This document shows positions 10,486-18,745 of a stretch of DNA of 64,000 bases, piece by piece. Made by a program: the position numbers and the translations under genes. The stretch covers positions 124,001 through 188,000 of the forward strand of contig NZ_LRRR01000001.1 in NCBI RefSeq assembly GCF_001691415.1, given 5' to 3'. How positions within the stretch are numbered: position 1 is the first letter of the stretch; the number at the start of each line of letters is the position of its first letter. Under the pieces are notes generated by a model that saw only the letters and a program-made list of their open reading frames with translations, was not told the DNA's origin and did no database searches. Source of the stretch: Pararhodobacter sp. CCB-MM2 (GTDB taxonomy: Bacteria > Pseudomonadota > Alphaproteobacteria > Rhodobacterales > Rhodobacteraceae).

Positions 10486-12252
10486 ATGACGGATCAATTG
10501 CTGCCCGAGGGGCTGGTCGACTTCCTGCTGTTCGACTGGCTGGGCCTCGACGAGGTTCTCGCCCGGCCCGAGCATGCCGATCTGGACCGCGTGGCCGTCG
10601 GAGCCTTCCTGTCGCTCGCCGACCGCATGGCGAAGGAGCATTTCCTGCCGCATTACAAGACCGCCGACCGCGAGGAGCCCTACCTCACGCAGGACGGCGA
10701 GGTGCGCGCGCTGCAGGCCATCGCCCCCGCGCTGAAGGCCCATGCCGAGGCAGGGTTCGTCGCCGCTCCCTTCCCGGAGAAGCTGGGTGGGCTTGGTCTG
10801 CCGGAACTTGTGCAGCTCGCGGCTTCGGGCAGTTTCATGGCCGCCAATGTCGCCAGCGCCGGCTATCCTATGCTGACCCTCGGCAATGCCCGCCTGATGG
10901 CGCGCTACGGCACCGAGGCGCAGATCGCGGCCTTTGTGCCCAAGCAATTGGACGGCACGGCCTGCGGGACCATGTGCCTGTCCGAGCCTCAGGCGGGCTC
11001 TTCGCTGGCTGATGTGCGCACGCGGGCCGAGCCCGAGGGCGAGGATGATCTCGGCGCGCGCTACCGGCTCACGGGCACGAAGATGTGGATCTCGGGCGGC
11101 GATCATGACCTGAGCGAGACGATCCACCATCTGGTGCTGGCGAAGATCCCCGGTCCGGATGGCAAACTGCCCGAGGGGACGCGCGGCCTGTCGCTGTTCG
11201 TCGTGCCGAAGCATCTGCCGGGCGGCGAGCGCAATGACATCGCGGTGGCGGGCCTCAACCACAAGATGGGCTATCGCGGCACGACGAATTGCCTGCTGAA
11301 TTTCGGCGAGGGCACGCGGTTCGCGCCGGGCGGCAAGGCCGGTGCTGTCGGCTGGCTCGTCGGCGAGGCGGGGCAGGGGCTGGCGATCATGTTCCACATG
11401 ATGAACGAGGCTCGGATCGGGGTGGGCCTCGGCGCGGCGGCTTTGGCGATGCGCTCGCATGCGGTGAGCGTCGAGTATGCGCGCACCCGTCTGCAGGGGC
11501 GCAGCGATCCCAAGGGCGCGCCGGTGCCGATTGCAGCGCATGCCGATGTCGCGCGGATGCTGACCCGGCAGAAGGCGCTGGCCGAGGGCGCGCTGTCGCT
11601 GATCCTGTTCTGCGCCCGGCTGGTCGATGATCGCAATTCTGCGCCGACGCCCGAGGCCCGCCGCGCCGCCGATGCGCTGCTGGGTCTGCTGACCCCGGCG
11701 GCGAAGACATGGAGCTCGGAGCAGGGGCTTGAGGCCTGCGCAATCGGCATTCAGGTGCATGGCGGCTATGGCTATACCCGCGATTTCGACGTGGAGCAGC
11801 TGTATCGCGACCAGCGGCTGAACCCGATCCATGAGGGGACGACGGGGATTCAGGGGATCGACTTCCTCGGGCGCAAGCTGATGAAGGAGCAGGGCGCGGG
11901 GCTGGATCAGCTCGATGCGCGGATCGCGGCGACCGTCGCCGCGGCAGGCGAGCTGGCACCCGAAGCCGCGCTGCTTCAGGCCGCATGGGCCCGGTTCGGC
12001 GAGGTCCGCACTGCGCTACCTCAGATCGCGCGGGGGAATTGGCAGGGGGTGGCGACGGATCTGCTCGACGGGTTCGGGCAGGTGCTGGTCGGATGGATGC
12101 TGCTTGATCAGGCCTTGAAGGCGGATCCCACGACCGAGTTCGGACAGGAACGCCGCACCCTCGCGCGCTTCTTCCTCGGTTCGGAATTGCCGCGCGCTGA
12201 GCGGGCCTTCGCGCTGGCCCTCAGCGCGCCGGTGCCCGTTCTGGCTTTCTGA
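10486..12252 (+). CDS. Long-type acyl-CoA dehydrogenase (about 590 aa class)
   Basis: FAD-dependent alpha,beta-dehydrogenase of acyl-CoA thioesters. At 588 residues it belongs to the long class with an N-terminal extension and a C-terminal added domain, rather than the 380-residue short-chain type. Visible motifs are the FAD-binding stretch CGTMCLSEPQAGSSLADV, KMWISGGDHD, and the region around the catalytic base NPIHEGTTGIQG. The middle part VHGGYGYTRDFDVEQLYRD is typical. AAGGGGGG lies 5 bases before the chosen ATG. Substrate range is not predictable; DmdC-like and fatty-acid members share this architecture. A strong hairpin separates it from the convergent TRAP operon. Confidence 0.87.
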   Translation: MTDQLLPEGLVDFLLFDWLGLDEVLARPEHADLDRVAVGAFLSLADRMAKEHFLPHYKTADREEPYLTQDGEVRALQAIAPALKAHAEAGFVAAPFPEKLGGLGLPELVQLAASGSFMAANVASAGYPMLTLGNARLMARYGTEAQIAAFVPKQLDGTACGTMCLSEPQAGSSLADVRTRAEPEGEDDLGARYRLTGTKMWISGGDHDLSETIHHLVLAKIPGPDGKLPEGTRGLSLFVVPKHLPGGERNDIAVAGLNHKMGYRGTTNCLLNFGEGTRFAPGGKAGAVGWLVGEAGQGLAIMFHMMNEARIGVGLGAAALAMRSHAVSVEYARTRLQGRSDPKGAPVPIAAHADVARMLTRQKALAEGALSLILFCARLVDDRNSAPTPEARRAADALLGLLTPAAKTWSSEQGLEACAIGIQVHGGYGYTRDFDVEQLYRDQRLNPIHEGTTGIQGIDFLGRKLMKEQGAGLDQLDARIAATVAAAGELAPEAALLQAAWARFGEVRTALPQIARGNWQGVATDLLDGFGQVLVGWMLLDQALKADPTTEFGQERRTLARFFLGSELPRAERAFALALSAPVPVLAF

Positions 12253-12260
12253 ATAGGCGC

Positions 12261-12290
12261 AGGGCGGCGGGTGCCTCAGCCCGCCGCCCT
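12261..12290. terminator. Intergenic hairpin between convergent genes
   Basis: A perfect 11-base inverted repeat (AGGGCGGCGGG with CCCGCCGCCCT, 8-base loop) fills the gap between the acyl-CoA dehydrogenase and the convergent dctM. There is no T-run on either side, so it may be a Rho-associated or mRNA-end stabilising structure serving both genes. Confidence 0.55.
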
Positions 12291-12306
12291 GCCTCTCGAG
12301 CCGGTG

Positions 12307-13602
12307 TCAGCCGCCGTAGCCCAGCAATCGGGGTACGAAGAGCACGAAATCTGGCGAGAAGGTGATGAACAGCAGCGACGCGATCAGGATCAGGATGAAG
12401 GGCGTCAGGTCCTTGATGATCGGCACCAAGGGCTGCTTGGTGATCGAAGCCACGATGAACAGCAGCAAGCCATAGGGCGGCGTGATCAGCCCCAGCATCG
12501 CGTTCACCACCAGCACCACCCCGAAATGCACGAGGTCGATGCCCAAGGCCTGCGCCGCCGGGATCAGGATCGGCACGACGATCAGCAAGAGCGCGCCCGC
12601 CTCCAGCACGCAGCCAAGGATCAGGAACAGCACGTTCACCGCAATGAGGAAGCTCACGGCCGAGAGGTTCATCCCGTCCAGAACCGCCGCCACCGTGTCC
12701 GGCACGTTCTCGCGGGTGATGACGTAGTTGAAGGCCATGGCCCCGGCGATCAGGATGCCGACCGAGGCGGTCGAGCGCGCCGAGCCGAGCAGCGCCTGAT
12801 AGAAGGCGCGGGCCGAGACCGAGCGGTACAGCACCACCGAGATCACCAGCGCATAGGCGGCGGCGACGGCGGCGGCCTCGGTCGGGGTCATCACCCCGCC
12901 ATAGATCCCGCCGAGCAGGATCACCGGCAGCATCAGCGCCGGGATCGCCTGCCAGGTGATCTTGGGCAACTCGCGCAGCGGGATAGAATTGTCCGTCGGG
13001 AAGCCGCGCTTGCGGGCCATCACAGCGTTGGTCACGCCCATCATCAGCGCCATGAACAGGCCCGGCAGGATGCCGGCGGCGAAGAGGTAGCCGACCGATT
13101 GCTCGGAGACGAGGGCATAGAGCACCATCGGAATCGAGGGCGGGATGATCGGGCCCACCGTGGCGGTCGCGGCAGTGATCGCGGCGGCATAGGAGGGGGT
13201 GTATTTCCCGTCCTTGGTCATCATGGTGATGATGATCTTGCCCATGCCCACGGCATCCGCCACGGCCGAGCCGGACATGCCCGAGAAGATCACCGAGGAC
13301 ACGACGTTCACATGCCCGAGCCCGCCCTTGAAGCGCCCGACGAGGGCCTGGGCGAAGCGCAAGAGCCGGTCGGCCAGCGAGCCGATATTCATGATGTCGG
13401 CGGCAAGGATGAAGAGCGGCACGGCCAGCAGCGTGTAGCCGTTGAACAGGCCCTGCAGCATGGTCTCGGCGGCGATGGAGGGGTCGAGGCCCTTGGCCAA
13501 CAGGTAGACGAACGAGCCCGCCAGCATCGAGACGCCGATCGACTGGCCCATGATCGCCAGCGCGACGATCAGCACCATGGAGAGGGTGAAGGGATCAATC
13601 AT
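12307..13602 (-). CDS. dctM: TRAP transporter large permease (DctM family)
   Basis: Twelve-segment-type inner-membrane subunit that couples sodium or proton gradients to uptake of an organic anion delivered by the DctP protein. The 431-residue product is strongly hydrophobic throughout. It carries the family loop VPLFILAADIMN and the repeat pieces SVIFSGMSGSAVADAVGMG and TVGPIIPPSIPMV. The ATG at 13602 overlaps the last codons of dctQ by 8 bp, with GAGGG 8 bases upstream; two codons earlier another ATG is possible. It is the last gene of the minus-strand operon dehydrogenase-dctP-dctQ-dctM. Confidence 0.93.
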   Translation of the reverse strand: MIDPFTLSMVLIVALAIMGQSIGVSMLAGSFVYLLAKGLDPSIAAETMLQGLFNGYTLLAVPLFILAADIMNIGSLADRLLRFAQALVGRFKGGLGHVNVVSSVIFSGMSGSAVADAVGMGKIIITMMTKDGKYTPSYAAAITAATATVGPIIPPSIPMVLYALVSEQSVGYLFAAGILPGLFMALMMGVTNAVMARKRGFPTDNSIPLRELPKITWQAIPALMLPVILLGGIYGGVMTPTEAAAVAAAYALVISVVLYRSVSARAFYQALLGSARSTASVGILIAGAMAFNYVITRENVPDTVAAVLDGMNLSAVSFLIAVNVLFLILGCVLEAGALLLIVVPILIPAAQALGIDLVHFGVVLVVNAMLGLITPPYGLLLFIVASITKQPLVPIIKDLTPFILILIASLLFITFSPDFVLFVPRLLGYGG

Positions 13603-14125
13603 AATCATGGCCCTCGGGGTGGCTCGGGGTCTGGTAGCGGCCGCCCTTGCCGGTGATCGCACCGACGACATTCAGCAGCGAGCGGACGATCACCGCGCCC
13701 GCGAAGGCCATGTAGATGGCGAAGACATAGTTGAAGCGGATGCGCAGCGCGGGCGTGCGCTCGCGGAACATGAATTCCACGTAGTCCCAGCATTTCGGCA
13801 GCGTCCACAACAGGATGGCAGCCACGGTCAGCCCGGTCAGCACGTCGAAGACGCGGCGGACGCCCAGCGGCAGCATGTTGTAGACGATGTCCAGCCGGAT
13901 GATGTCGGCATCGCGCACCACGAAGGCATAGCCGAACAGGATTCCCCAGAGCCAGGCGATGGAGACGAATTCGACCGTCCAGTTGGTCCAGCTCACCGGC
14001 AGGGCCAGCAGGTAGCGGAAGGTGATCTGCAGAAGGAAGGTCAGAAACATTCCCAACAGCAGCAGCGCGATGAAATTCTCGGCGCGACGCTGCAACCATC
14101 CAAGGATGGGGGCAAGGCTGGACAT
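13595..14125 (-). CDS. dctQ: TRAP transporter small permease (DctQ family)
   Basis: Four-helix inner-membrane subunit of the tripartite transporter, 176 residues. Hydrophobic segments lie at about residues 15-35, 50-70, 90-110 and 135-155, with the family-typical sequence WTVEFVSIAWLWGILFGYAFVVRD in the second loop and helix. It overlaps dctM by 8 bp, consistent with equimolar permease synthesis. It begins 66 bp after dctP, the gap holding a strong hairpin. Confidence 0.9.
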   Translation of the reverse strand: MSSLAPILGWLQRRAENFIALLLLGMFLTFLLQITFRYLLALPVSWTNWTVEFVSIAWLWGILFGYAFVVRDADIIRLDIVYNMLPLGVRRVFDVLTGLTVAAILLWTLPKCWDYVEFMFRERTPALRIRFNYVFAIYMAFAGAVIVRSLLNVVGAITGKGGRYQTPSHPEGHDYD

Positions 14126-14152
14126 GACAGGGGCTTTCGGCTGCGAAGGGGT

Positions 14153-14181
14153 GGCAGCGCCCCGCCGAAGGGGGCGCCGCC
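14153..14181 (-). other. Intercistronic hairpin between dctP and dctQ
   Basis: On the minus-strand RNA the arms GGCGGCGCCCC and GGGGCGCTGCC close with about one mismatch over a CTTCGG-type loop. Such hairpins after binding-protein genes often protect the upstream mRNA and lower permease expression; here that is inference. No T-run follows, so it is not a classical terminator. Confidence 0.55.
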
Positions 14182-14191
14182 CAGGTTGGGC

Positions 14192-15178
14192 TTACTGGCC
14201 GACGGCGTTGATGGCCTCGACCAGACCGTCCGGCCAGGCGGCCGAATAGTCCGAATTGCCGTACATCTCGACCGCATGCGCCTGGAAGGCGGCGAGGTCG
14301 GGGGTGTAGATGTCGATGGTGCCCTGCGCTTCGAACTGGGCGCGGATCTCGTTCTCCAGACGCAGGGTCTCGGCGTCGATGGCGGCCTCGAAGCGGTCGG
14401 CGCACATCTGCACGCGCTCTTGCTGCTCGCCGGTCATGCTGTCCCATTTGGACTGCGAGATGACGAATTCATTGGCCGCAATCAGGTGGTTGGTCAGCGC
14501 GATGTGGTTGATCAACTCGTTGAAATGCATGGCGTTGGTGGCCGGGAAGCCATTGTCCTGCGCGTCGATCGCACCGGTTTGCAGGGCGGTGTAAACCTCG
14601 GTGAAGGGCACCGGCACCGGGTTTGCGCCCATCGCCTGACCGACGAATTGCCAGCCTTCACCGCCCGGCATGCGCAGGCGCAGGCCCGACAGCTCGGCCG
14701 GGGTCATCAGGCGGGTGTCGCCGATGTAGGACAGGTGGCGCGCGCCGATATAGGGGAAGGCGAGGAAGTGCACGCCGGTCTCGGCGGCGGTCTCGTTCAG
14801 TAGGTCATCCAGCACGTCCGAGTTATAGACCGCGCGCATGTGCTCGTAGTCGCGGAACAGGAACGGCATGCCGAGGATGCCGACCGCCGGCACCTGGTTC
14901 TGGAAGTCGAAGATGGCGAGGTTGGCCATATCGAGGTTGCCGCGCTGCATGGCGGTCAGCTCGGTCCCTTGGGCGACCAGAGTGGCGCCGTGATAGGGCT
15001 GGAAGTTGAACTCGTCACCGAGGCAATCGCCAAATTCCGTGTGCAGCAGCTGCGAGCGCACGTCTGTTTCCGGCACGGTGTCCGAATAGATCAGGTCGAC
15101 GGTCGCTTGCGCGGCGCCGGCACCAAGGGTCAGGGCGATCAGGCTGGTCGCCAGAGTGGTCTTGAAGGTCAAACGCAT
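14192..15178 (-). CDS. dctP: TRAP transporter periplasmic substrate-binding protein (DctP family)
   Basis: Periplasmic solute receptor of the TRAP system, 328 residues. A signal peptide covers residues 1 to about 25 (ending AAQA). The DctP fold is recognisable from FHTEFG, GNLDMANLAIFDF and the binding-site block GLRLRMPGGEGWQFVGQAMGANPVPVPFTEVYTALQTG. The arginine in LRLRMPGG is in the position that normally salt-bridges the substrate carboxylate, so a carboxylic-acid ligand is expected. GGGAGGAG precedes the ATG. The neighbouring quinate/shikimate-dehydrogenase-like gene hints at the ligand but does not prove it. Confidence 0.9.
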   Translation of the reverse strand: MRLTFKTTLATSLIALTLGAGAAQATVDLIYSDTVPETDVRSQLLHTEFGDCLGDEFNFQPYHGATLVAQGTELTAMQRGNLDMANLAIFDFQNQVPAVGILGMPFLFRDYEHMRAVYNSDVLDDLLNETAAETGVHFLAFPYIGARHLSYIGDTRLMTPAELSGLRLRMPGGEGWQFVGQAMGANPVPVPFTEVYTALQTGAIDAQDNGFPATNAMHFNELINHIALTNHLIAANEFVISQSKWDSMTGEQQERVQMCADRFEAAIDAETLRLENEIRAQFEAQGTIDIYTPDLAAFQAHAVEMYGNSDYSAAWPDGLVEAINAVGQ

Positions 15179-15202
15179 GTGCTCCTCCCATCTGCGTTCA
15201 GG

Positions 15203-15221
15203 ACCCGGCCGAGGCCGGGGT
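15203..15221 (-). other. Short hairpin between the dehydrogenase gene and dctP
   Basis: The arms ACCCGGCC and GGCCGGGG(T) with a two-base centre lie in the 44-base gap just after the dehydrogenase stop and before the dctP ribosome site. It may be an attenuating or processing structure. No T-run is present. Confidence 0.35.
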
Positions 15222-15222
15222 A

Positions 15223-16116
15223 TCAGGTGAAACTGTCGAAGGTTGTCCGCATCCGTTGGGGATCCGGGGTCAGTCCGGTGAAATGCTCGAAGGCGACGAC
15301 GGCTTGGAACACCGCCATGCCCGAGCCGTCGATCGTGGGGCAGCCCTTGGCGCGGGCGCCGGCCAGAAACGCTGTTTCCAGCGGGAAATAGACGATGTCG
15401 GCGACCCAATGGCGCGGCTCGACCAGCGTCATGTCGAGCGGTGTGCCCGGCAGCTTGGCCATGCCCATGGGGGTCGCGTTGACGACACCGTCCGCCGCCG
15501 CGCAAGCGACACGCAGATCGCCGGCGACCCGCGCGCGTCCGGCCCCGAGGCGGGCGTTCAGGCTGTCCACCAAGGCTTCGGCACTGGTGGTGTCGGTGTC
15601 ATGCACGAAGAGGATCTGCGTGCCGGCGTCCAGCAGCGCATTGGCTACCGCGCCACCCGCGCCACCGGCGCCGATCAGCAGCACCGCGCCGAAGGGCAGG
15701 GTGCCGATGCCGGCAAGAAACGCGCGCTGAAAGCCCGCGTAATCGGTGTTGTAGGCCGTCCGACCCTGATCGCCGAAGACGATCGTGTTGGTGGCCCCGA
15801 CGGCTGCCGCGCTGGCGTCGATCCGGTCGACATGCGCCAAGGCCTGCCGCTTGAACGGGAAGGTGACGTTGACGCCCGCCAGCCCGCGCGCCTGCGCATC
15901 GTCGAGCAAAGCCTTGATCGAGGGGCTGTCGGGCAGGGTGTCGGTGTCGATCAGCTCGTAGCGGTAATCGAGGCCGAGCGCGCGCCCTTCCTCCATATGC
16001 ATCCGCGGGGTCCGGGAGGCGGCGATGCCCGCACCGATCAGCCCCACGCGCACCACGTCGCGGGGTTGGTCCCCCGGCACGCTCGCGGCCTGCGTCTGAT
16101 GCGCCTCTGCACTCAT
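15223..16116 (-). CDS. Shikimate/quinate dehydrogenase-like protein (AroE superfamily)
   Basis: Two-domain AroE-fold oxidoreductase of 297 residues. The N-terminal substrate domain has ASRTPRMHMEEG, GVNVTFPFKRQ with the catalytic lysine, and NTDYAGF with the catalytic aspartate. The nucleotide domain has GAGGAGGAV. After the second beta strand the sequence is VHDTDTT: an acidic residue where biosynthetic AroE has the NADP-binding NRT. This favours NAD and a catabolic quinate/shikimate role (inference from the family). It is the first gene of the minus-strand TRAP operon and divergent from the TetR ORF. It is unlikely to be the only biosynthetic AroE. Confidence 0.82.
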   Translation of the reverse strand: MSAEAHQTQAASVPGDQPRDVVRVGLIGAGIAASRTPRMHMEEGRALGLDYRYELIDTDTLPDSPSIKALLDDAQARGLAGVNVTFPFKRQALAHVDRIDASAAAVGATNTIVFGDQGRTAYNTDYAGFQRAFLAGIGTLPFGAVLLIGAGGAGGAVANALLDAGTQILFVHDTDTTSAEALVDSLNARLGAGRARVAGDLRVACAAADGVVNATPMGMAKLPGTPLDMTLVEPRHWVADIVYFPLETAFLAGARAKGCPTIDGSGMAVFQAVVAFEHFTGLTPDPQRMRTTFDSFT

Positions 16117-16150
16117 TCGGATCGATTCCCCCCGTTCCTCCCGATAAAAA

Positions 16151-16197
16151 TGTCCGTTCAGGTTAATTGTGTCAACGGGAATGTTCGGATAGGTTAA
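16151..16197. promoter_or_regulatory. Direct-repeat operator candidate in the divergent control region
   Basis: Two 16-base repeats (16151-16166 and 16182-16197, 12 of 16 bases identical, both ending AGGTTAA) lie 31 bases apart, start to start, about three helical turns. They sit between the dehydrogenase/TRAP operon and the divergent TetR ORF. A minus-strand TTGACA lies between them and overlaps the repeat region, so binding could block transcription. The assignment to the adjacent TetR protein is inference. Confidence 0.45.
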
Positions 16198-16227
16198 ATA
16201 CGGGACGAGGAGAGGAGGCCGAATCCG

Positions 16228-17847
16228 ATGGGCGAGGGAGTGATTGCCGGGCGTCAGACCTGGAAGCAGAACCCTGAGGGCGTGCGGCGCGCGATCCTTG
16301 AGGCGGCGACGGCCGAATTCGCCAACAAGGGCTATGCCTCGACCCGGGTCGAGGACATCGCGCAGCTGACGGCGACGTCCAAGCGCATGATTTATTACTA
16401 CTTCTCCGACAAGACGCGGCTCTACCAAGAGGTGCTGGAAGCGGCCTATGCGCGGGTTCGCGCCGGGGAAGAGGCGCTGGACCTCGACCATCTGCCGCCA
16501 GCCGAGGCCCTGCGCGCGCTGGTCGAATTCACCTTCGACCACCACCGCTCGAACCCGGATTTCATCCGCTTGGTGATGATCGAGAACGTACACAAGGCGG
16601 AGAACCTGCGCGCCTCGGGGCTGATCAGCCGGGTAAACGCGGGCGCCATCTCCAAGCTGGACCGCATTTGTGCGCGGGGCGTGGCAGAAGGCCTGTTCCG
16701 TGAGGATGTGACACCTCTGGAGCTGCATTGGCACATCTCGGCGCTGTCGTTCTTCAACGTCTCGAACCGGCCCAGCTTCAGCGAGAGTTTCGGCGACGCG
16801 CTGTTTGGCGACGCGGGCCAGCAGCGTCTGCGGGCCCAGTCCGTCGATGCCGTCCTGCGTTTCATGCGGCGCGATGACGCCGCCCCGATCATGACACCGA
16901 CGTCAAAGGAGACCCCGATGGTCGATCCCGAACTGCAGCCCTTCCTGAAGGTCTGGAACGCGAAATGGGCGGTTCTGCCGCCGGGCACCAGCCCCGCCGA
17001 CCGCCGCAAACGCTTCGAGGTGATCGCGGCCGAGATGCGTCTGCCGACGCCGGAAGCCGTGGATTGCTCGGCCGAGCATTGGATCGACAGCAGCGCCGGC
17101 CCGGTCCGGGTGCGGGTGTTCCGTCATCGCGACGGCGGGGTGCAGCCTTGCCTGATCTACATGCATGGCGGCGCCTGGATGCAGGGCTCGCCCGAGACGC
17201 ATTGGGACATCACTGCCCGGATCGCCGACTGGAACCGGCAAACGGTGATCAGCGTCGATTACGCCCTCGCGCCTGAGCGGCCGTTCCCGGCAGCGGCGGA
17301 TCAATGCCTTGCGGTGGCGCATTGGGCCAAGGCGCAGGCCATAGAGCTGGGGATCGACCCCGCGCGCATCGCCGTGGGCGGGGACAGTGCGGGCGGCAAC
17401 CTTGCGGCGGTCTTGGCGCAGGACCTGCGGGGCAGCGACGTGACGGTGACGGCGCAGCTGTTGATCTACCCGGCCTGTGATTTCGACCAGTCGCGGCCCA
17501 GCTATATCGAGAATGCCGAGGCGCCGCTGTTGCAGGTGAAGGGCATGGATACGGTCAACGCGATGTATTCGCCCGACGTGACGCAATTGCGCAGCAACCC
17601 CCGGATCGCGCCCTTGGTGGCTGACAGCCTCGCCGATCTGCCGCCGGCCTTCGTCGCCGTGGCGCAGAATGATCCGCTGCGCGACAGTGGGCTCGCCTAT
17701 GCCGAGGCGCTTAGGGCGGCGGGCGTGCCGGTGACCCTCGATCAGGGCGAGGGGCTGATCCACGGCTATCTGCGGGCGATGGATTATTGCACCGCCAGCC
17801 GGGTGCGGCTGAAGCAGATGGCGGATTGGCTCAAGGCACAGGGCTGA
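16228..17847 (+). CDS. TetR-family regulator fused in frame to an HSL-type alpha/beta hydrolase
   Basis: One uninterrupted 539-codon frame encodes two proteins normally separate. Residues 1 to about 215 are a TetR regulator: HTH region starting VRRAILEAATAEFANKGYAS, then TSKRMIYYYFSDKTRLYQEVL, and a TetR_C-like ligand domain. Residues from about 231 are a hormone-sensitive-lipase-type esterase with oxyanion loop MHGGAW, nucleophile GDSAGGNLA, aspartate in QNDPLRDSG and histidine in LIHGYLRA. AAAGGAG lies 7 bases before an in-frame ATG at 16918, exactly at the esterase start. The ORF may therefore give a fusion, a free esterase, or both. A one-base shift near 16888 would create a TGA, so a sequencing or mutational loss of the stop is possible. 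Confidence 0.8.
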   Translation: MGEGVIAGRQTWKQNPEGVRRAILEAATAEFANKGYASTRVEDIAQLTATSKRMIYYYFSDKTRLYQEVLEAAYARVRAGEEALDLDHLPPAEALRALVEFTFDHHRSNPDFIRLVMIENVHKAENLRASGLISRVNAGAISKLDRICARGVAEGLFREDVTPLELHWHISALSFFNVSNRPSFSESFGDALFGDAGQQRLRAQSVDAVLRFMRRDDAAPIMTPTSKETPMVDPELQPFLKVWNAKWAVLPPGTSPADRRKRFEVIAAEMRLPTPEAVDCSAEHWIDSSAGPVRVRVFRHRDGGVQPCLIYMHGGAWMQGSPETHWDITARIADWNRQTVISVDYALAPERPFPAAADQCLAVAHWAKAQAIELGIDPARIAVGGDSAGGNLAAVLAQDLRGSDVTVTAQLLIYPACDFDQSRPSYIENAEAPLLQVKGMDTVNAMYSPDVTQLRSNPRIAPLVADSLADLPPAFVAVAQNDPLRDSGLAYAEALRAAGVPVTLDQGEGLIHGYLRAMDYCTASRVRLKQMADWLKAQG

Positions 17848-17964
17848 GCCTTTGCGAAAGTCGGTGACGGGCAGGGTGGTCGTGCCGCCTTGCCCTTGCC
17901 GTTTGCGGTGATAGCCTCGGATCCCCGGCACTGGACCGGGGGCCGGTCGGCAGGAGGAATGGCG

Positions 17965-18624
17965 ATGGTGGTGATCTACGGTGTGTTGCGTTCCCGAGTG
18001 ACCCGGCCCGTTTGGCTGATGCGTGAACTGGGCCAGCCGTTCGAGCTGGTGCCGGTGATGCAGGCCTACCGGCTGGAACACCCGCAAGCCGCGGATGCGC
18101 CGTTCAACACGGCCTCGCCCGATTTCCTGACGCTGAACCCGGCCGGGCAGATCCCGGTGATGGTCGACGGTGATCTGGTCCTGACCGAGTCGATGGCGAT
18201 CCCTTTCTATCTGGCGAAGAAATTCGGCGGCCCGCTGGCCCCGGCCTCGGCTGAGGAAGAGGCAGAGGCGCTGCAATGGGCCTTCGCCGCGATCACCGGG
18301 ATCGAGGGGCCGGCGCTGGACATGCTGCAGGTGATCCAGTTCAAGCGCACCGACACCGAGGAAGGGCAGGCGGTGCTGGCCAAGGCACAGCAGCAGCTGG
18401 CGCGCCCGCTCTCGCGCCTTGAGGGGCATCTGGCCGAGCATGACTTCCTCGTCGGTGATCGCTTCACGGTGGCGGATATCCTGATGGCCGAGTGCGTGCG
18501 CTATGTTCAGGCCCATGCCCCGGCGATGGAGCCCTATCCGGCGATCCGCACGTGGCTCGGTCGTTGTCAGTCGCGCCCGGCCTTCCGCGACATGATGGAA
18601 GAGCGCGCAGCAGAGCCCCTGTAA
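17965..18624 (+). CDS. Glutathione S-transferase family protein
   Basis: Cytosolic GST-fold protein of 219 residues: thioredoxin-like N-terminal domain with the cis-proline motif NPAGQIPVMVDGDLVLTES, then an all-helical domain ending with the N-capping motif FTVADILMAECVRY. Such proteins conjugate glutathione to electrophiles or act as reductases. I chose the ATG at 17965 because AGGAGG is 7 bases upstream; the ATG at 17959 would be only one base from it. An unusually short leading segment before the first strand is typical for bacterial members. Substrate unknown; no operon partners. Confidence 0.87.
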   Translation: MVVIYGVLRSRVTRPVWLMRELGQPFELVPVMQAYRLEHPQAADAPFNTASPDFLTLNPAGQIPVMVDGDLVLTESMAIPFYLAKKFGGPLAPASAEEEAEALQWAFAAITGIEGPALDMLQVIQFKRTDTEEGQAVLAKAQQQLARPLSRLEGHLAEHDFLVGDRFTVADILMAECVRYVQAHAPAMEPYPAIRTWLGRCQSRPAFRDMMEERAAEPL

Positions 18625-18680
18625 GCGCCCGTCCGTCGGGCAAACGGGCAACGCCCCGGCCACCTTCCGCCCCCTGTATC

Positions 18681-18709
18681 TTGCGTCTGACCGGCGCGGG
18701 TGGTCTATT
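18681..18709 (+). promoter_or_regulatory. Possible sigma-70 promoter of parE
   Basis: TTGCGT at 18681-18686 and TCTATT at 18704-18709 are spaced by 17 bases, 37 bases before the parE ATG. The match to consensus is moderate. Confidence 0.3.
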
Positions 18710-18745
18710 GGCGGGCAATTCCAAGACCAAGAGTCGAGCAGCAGC

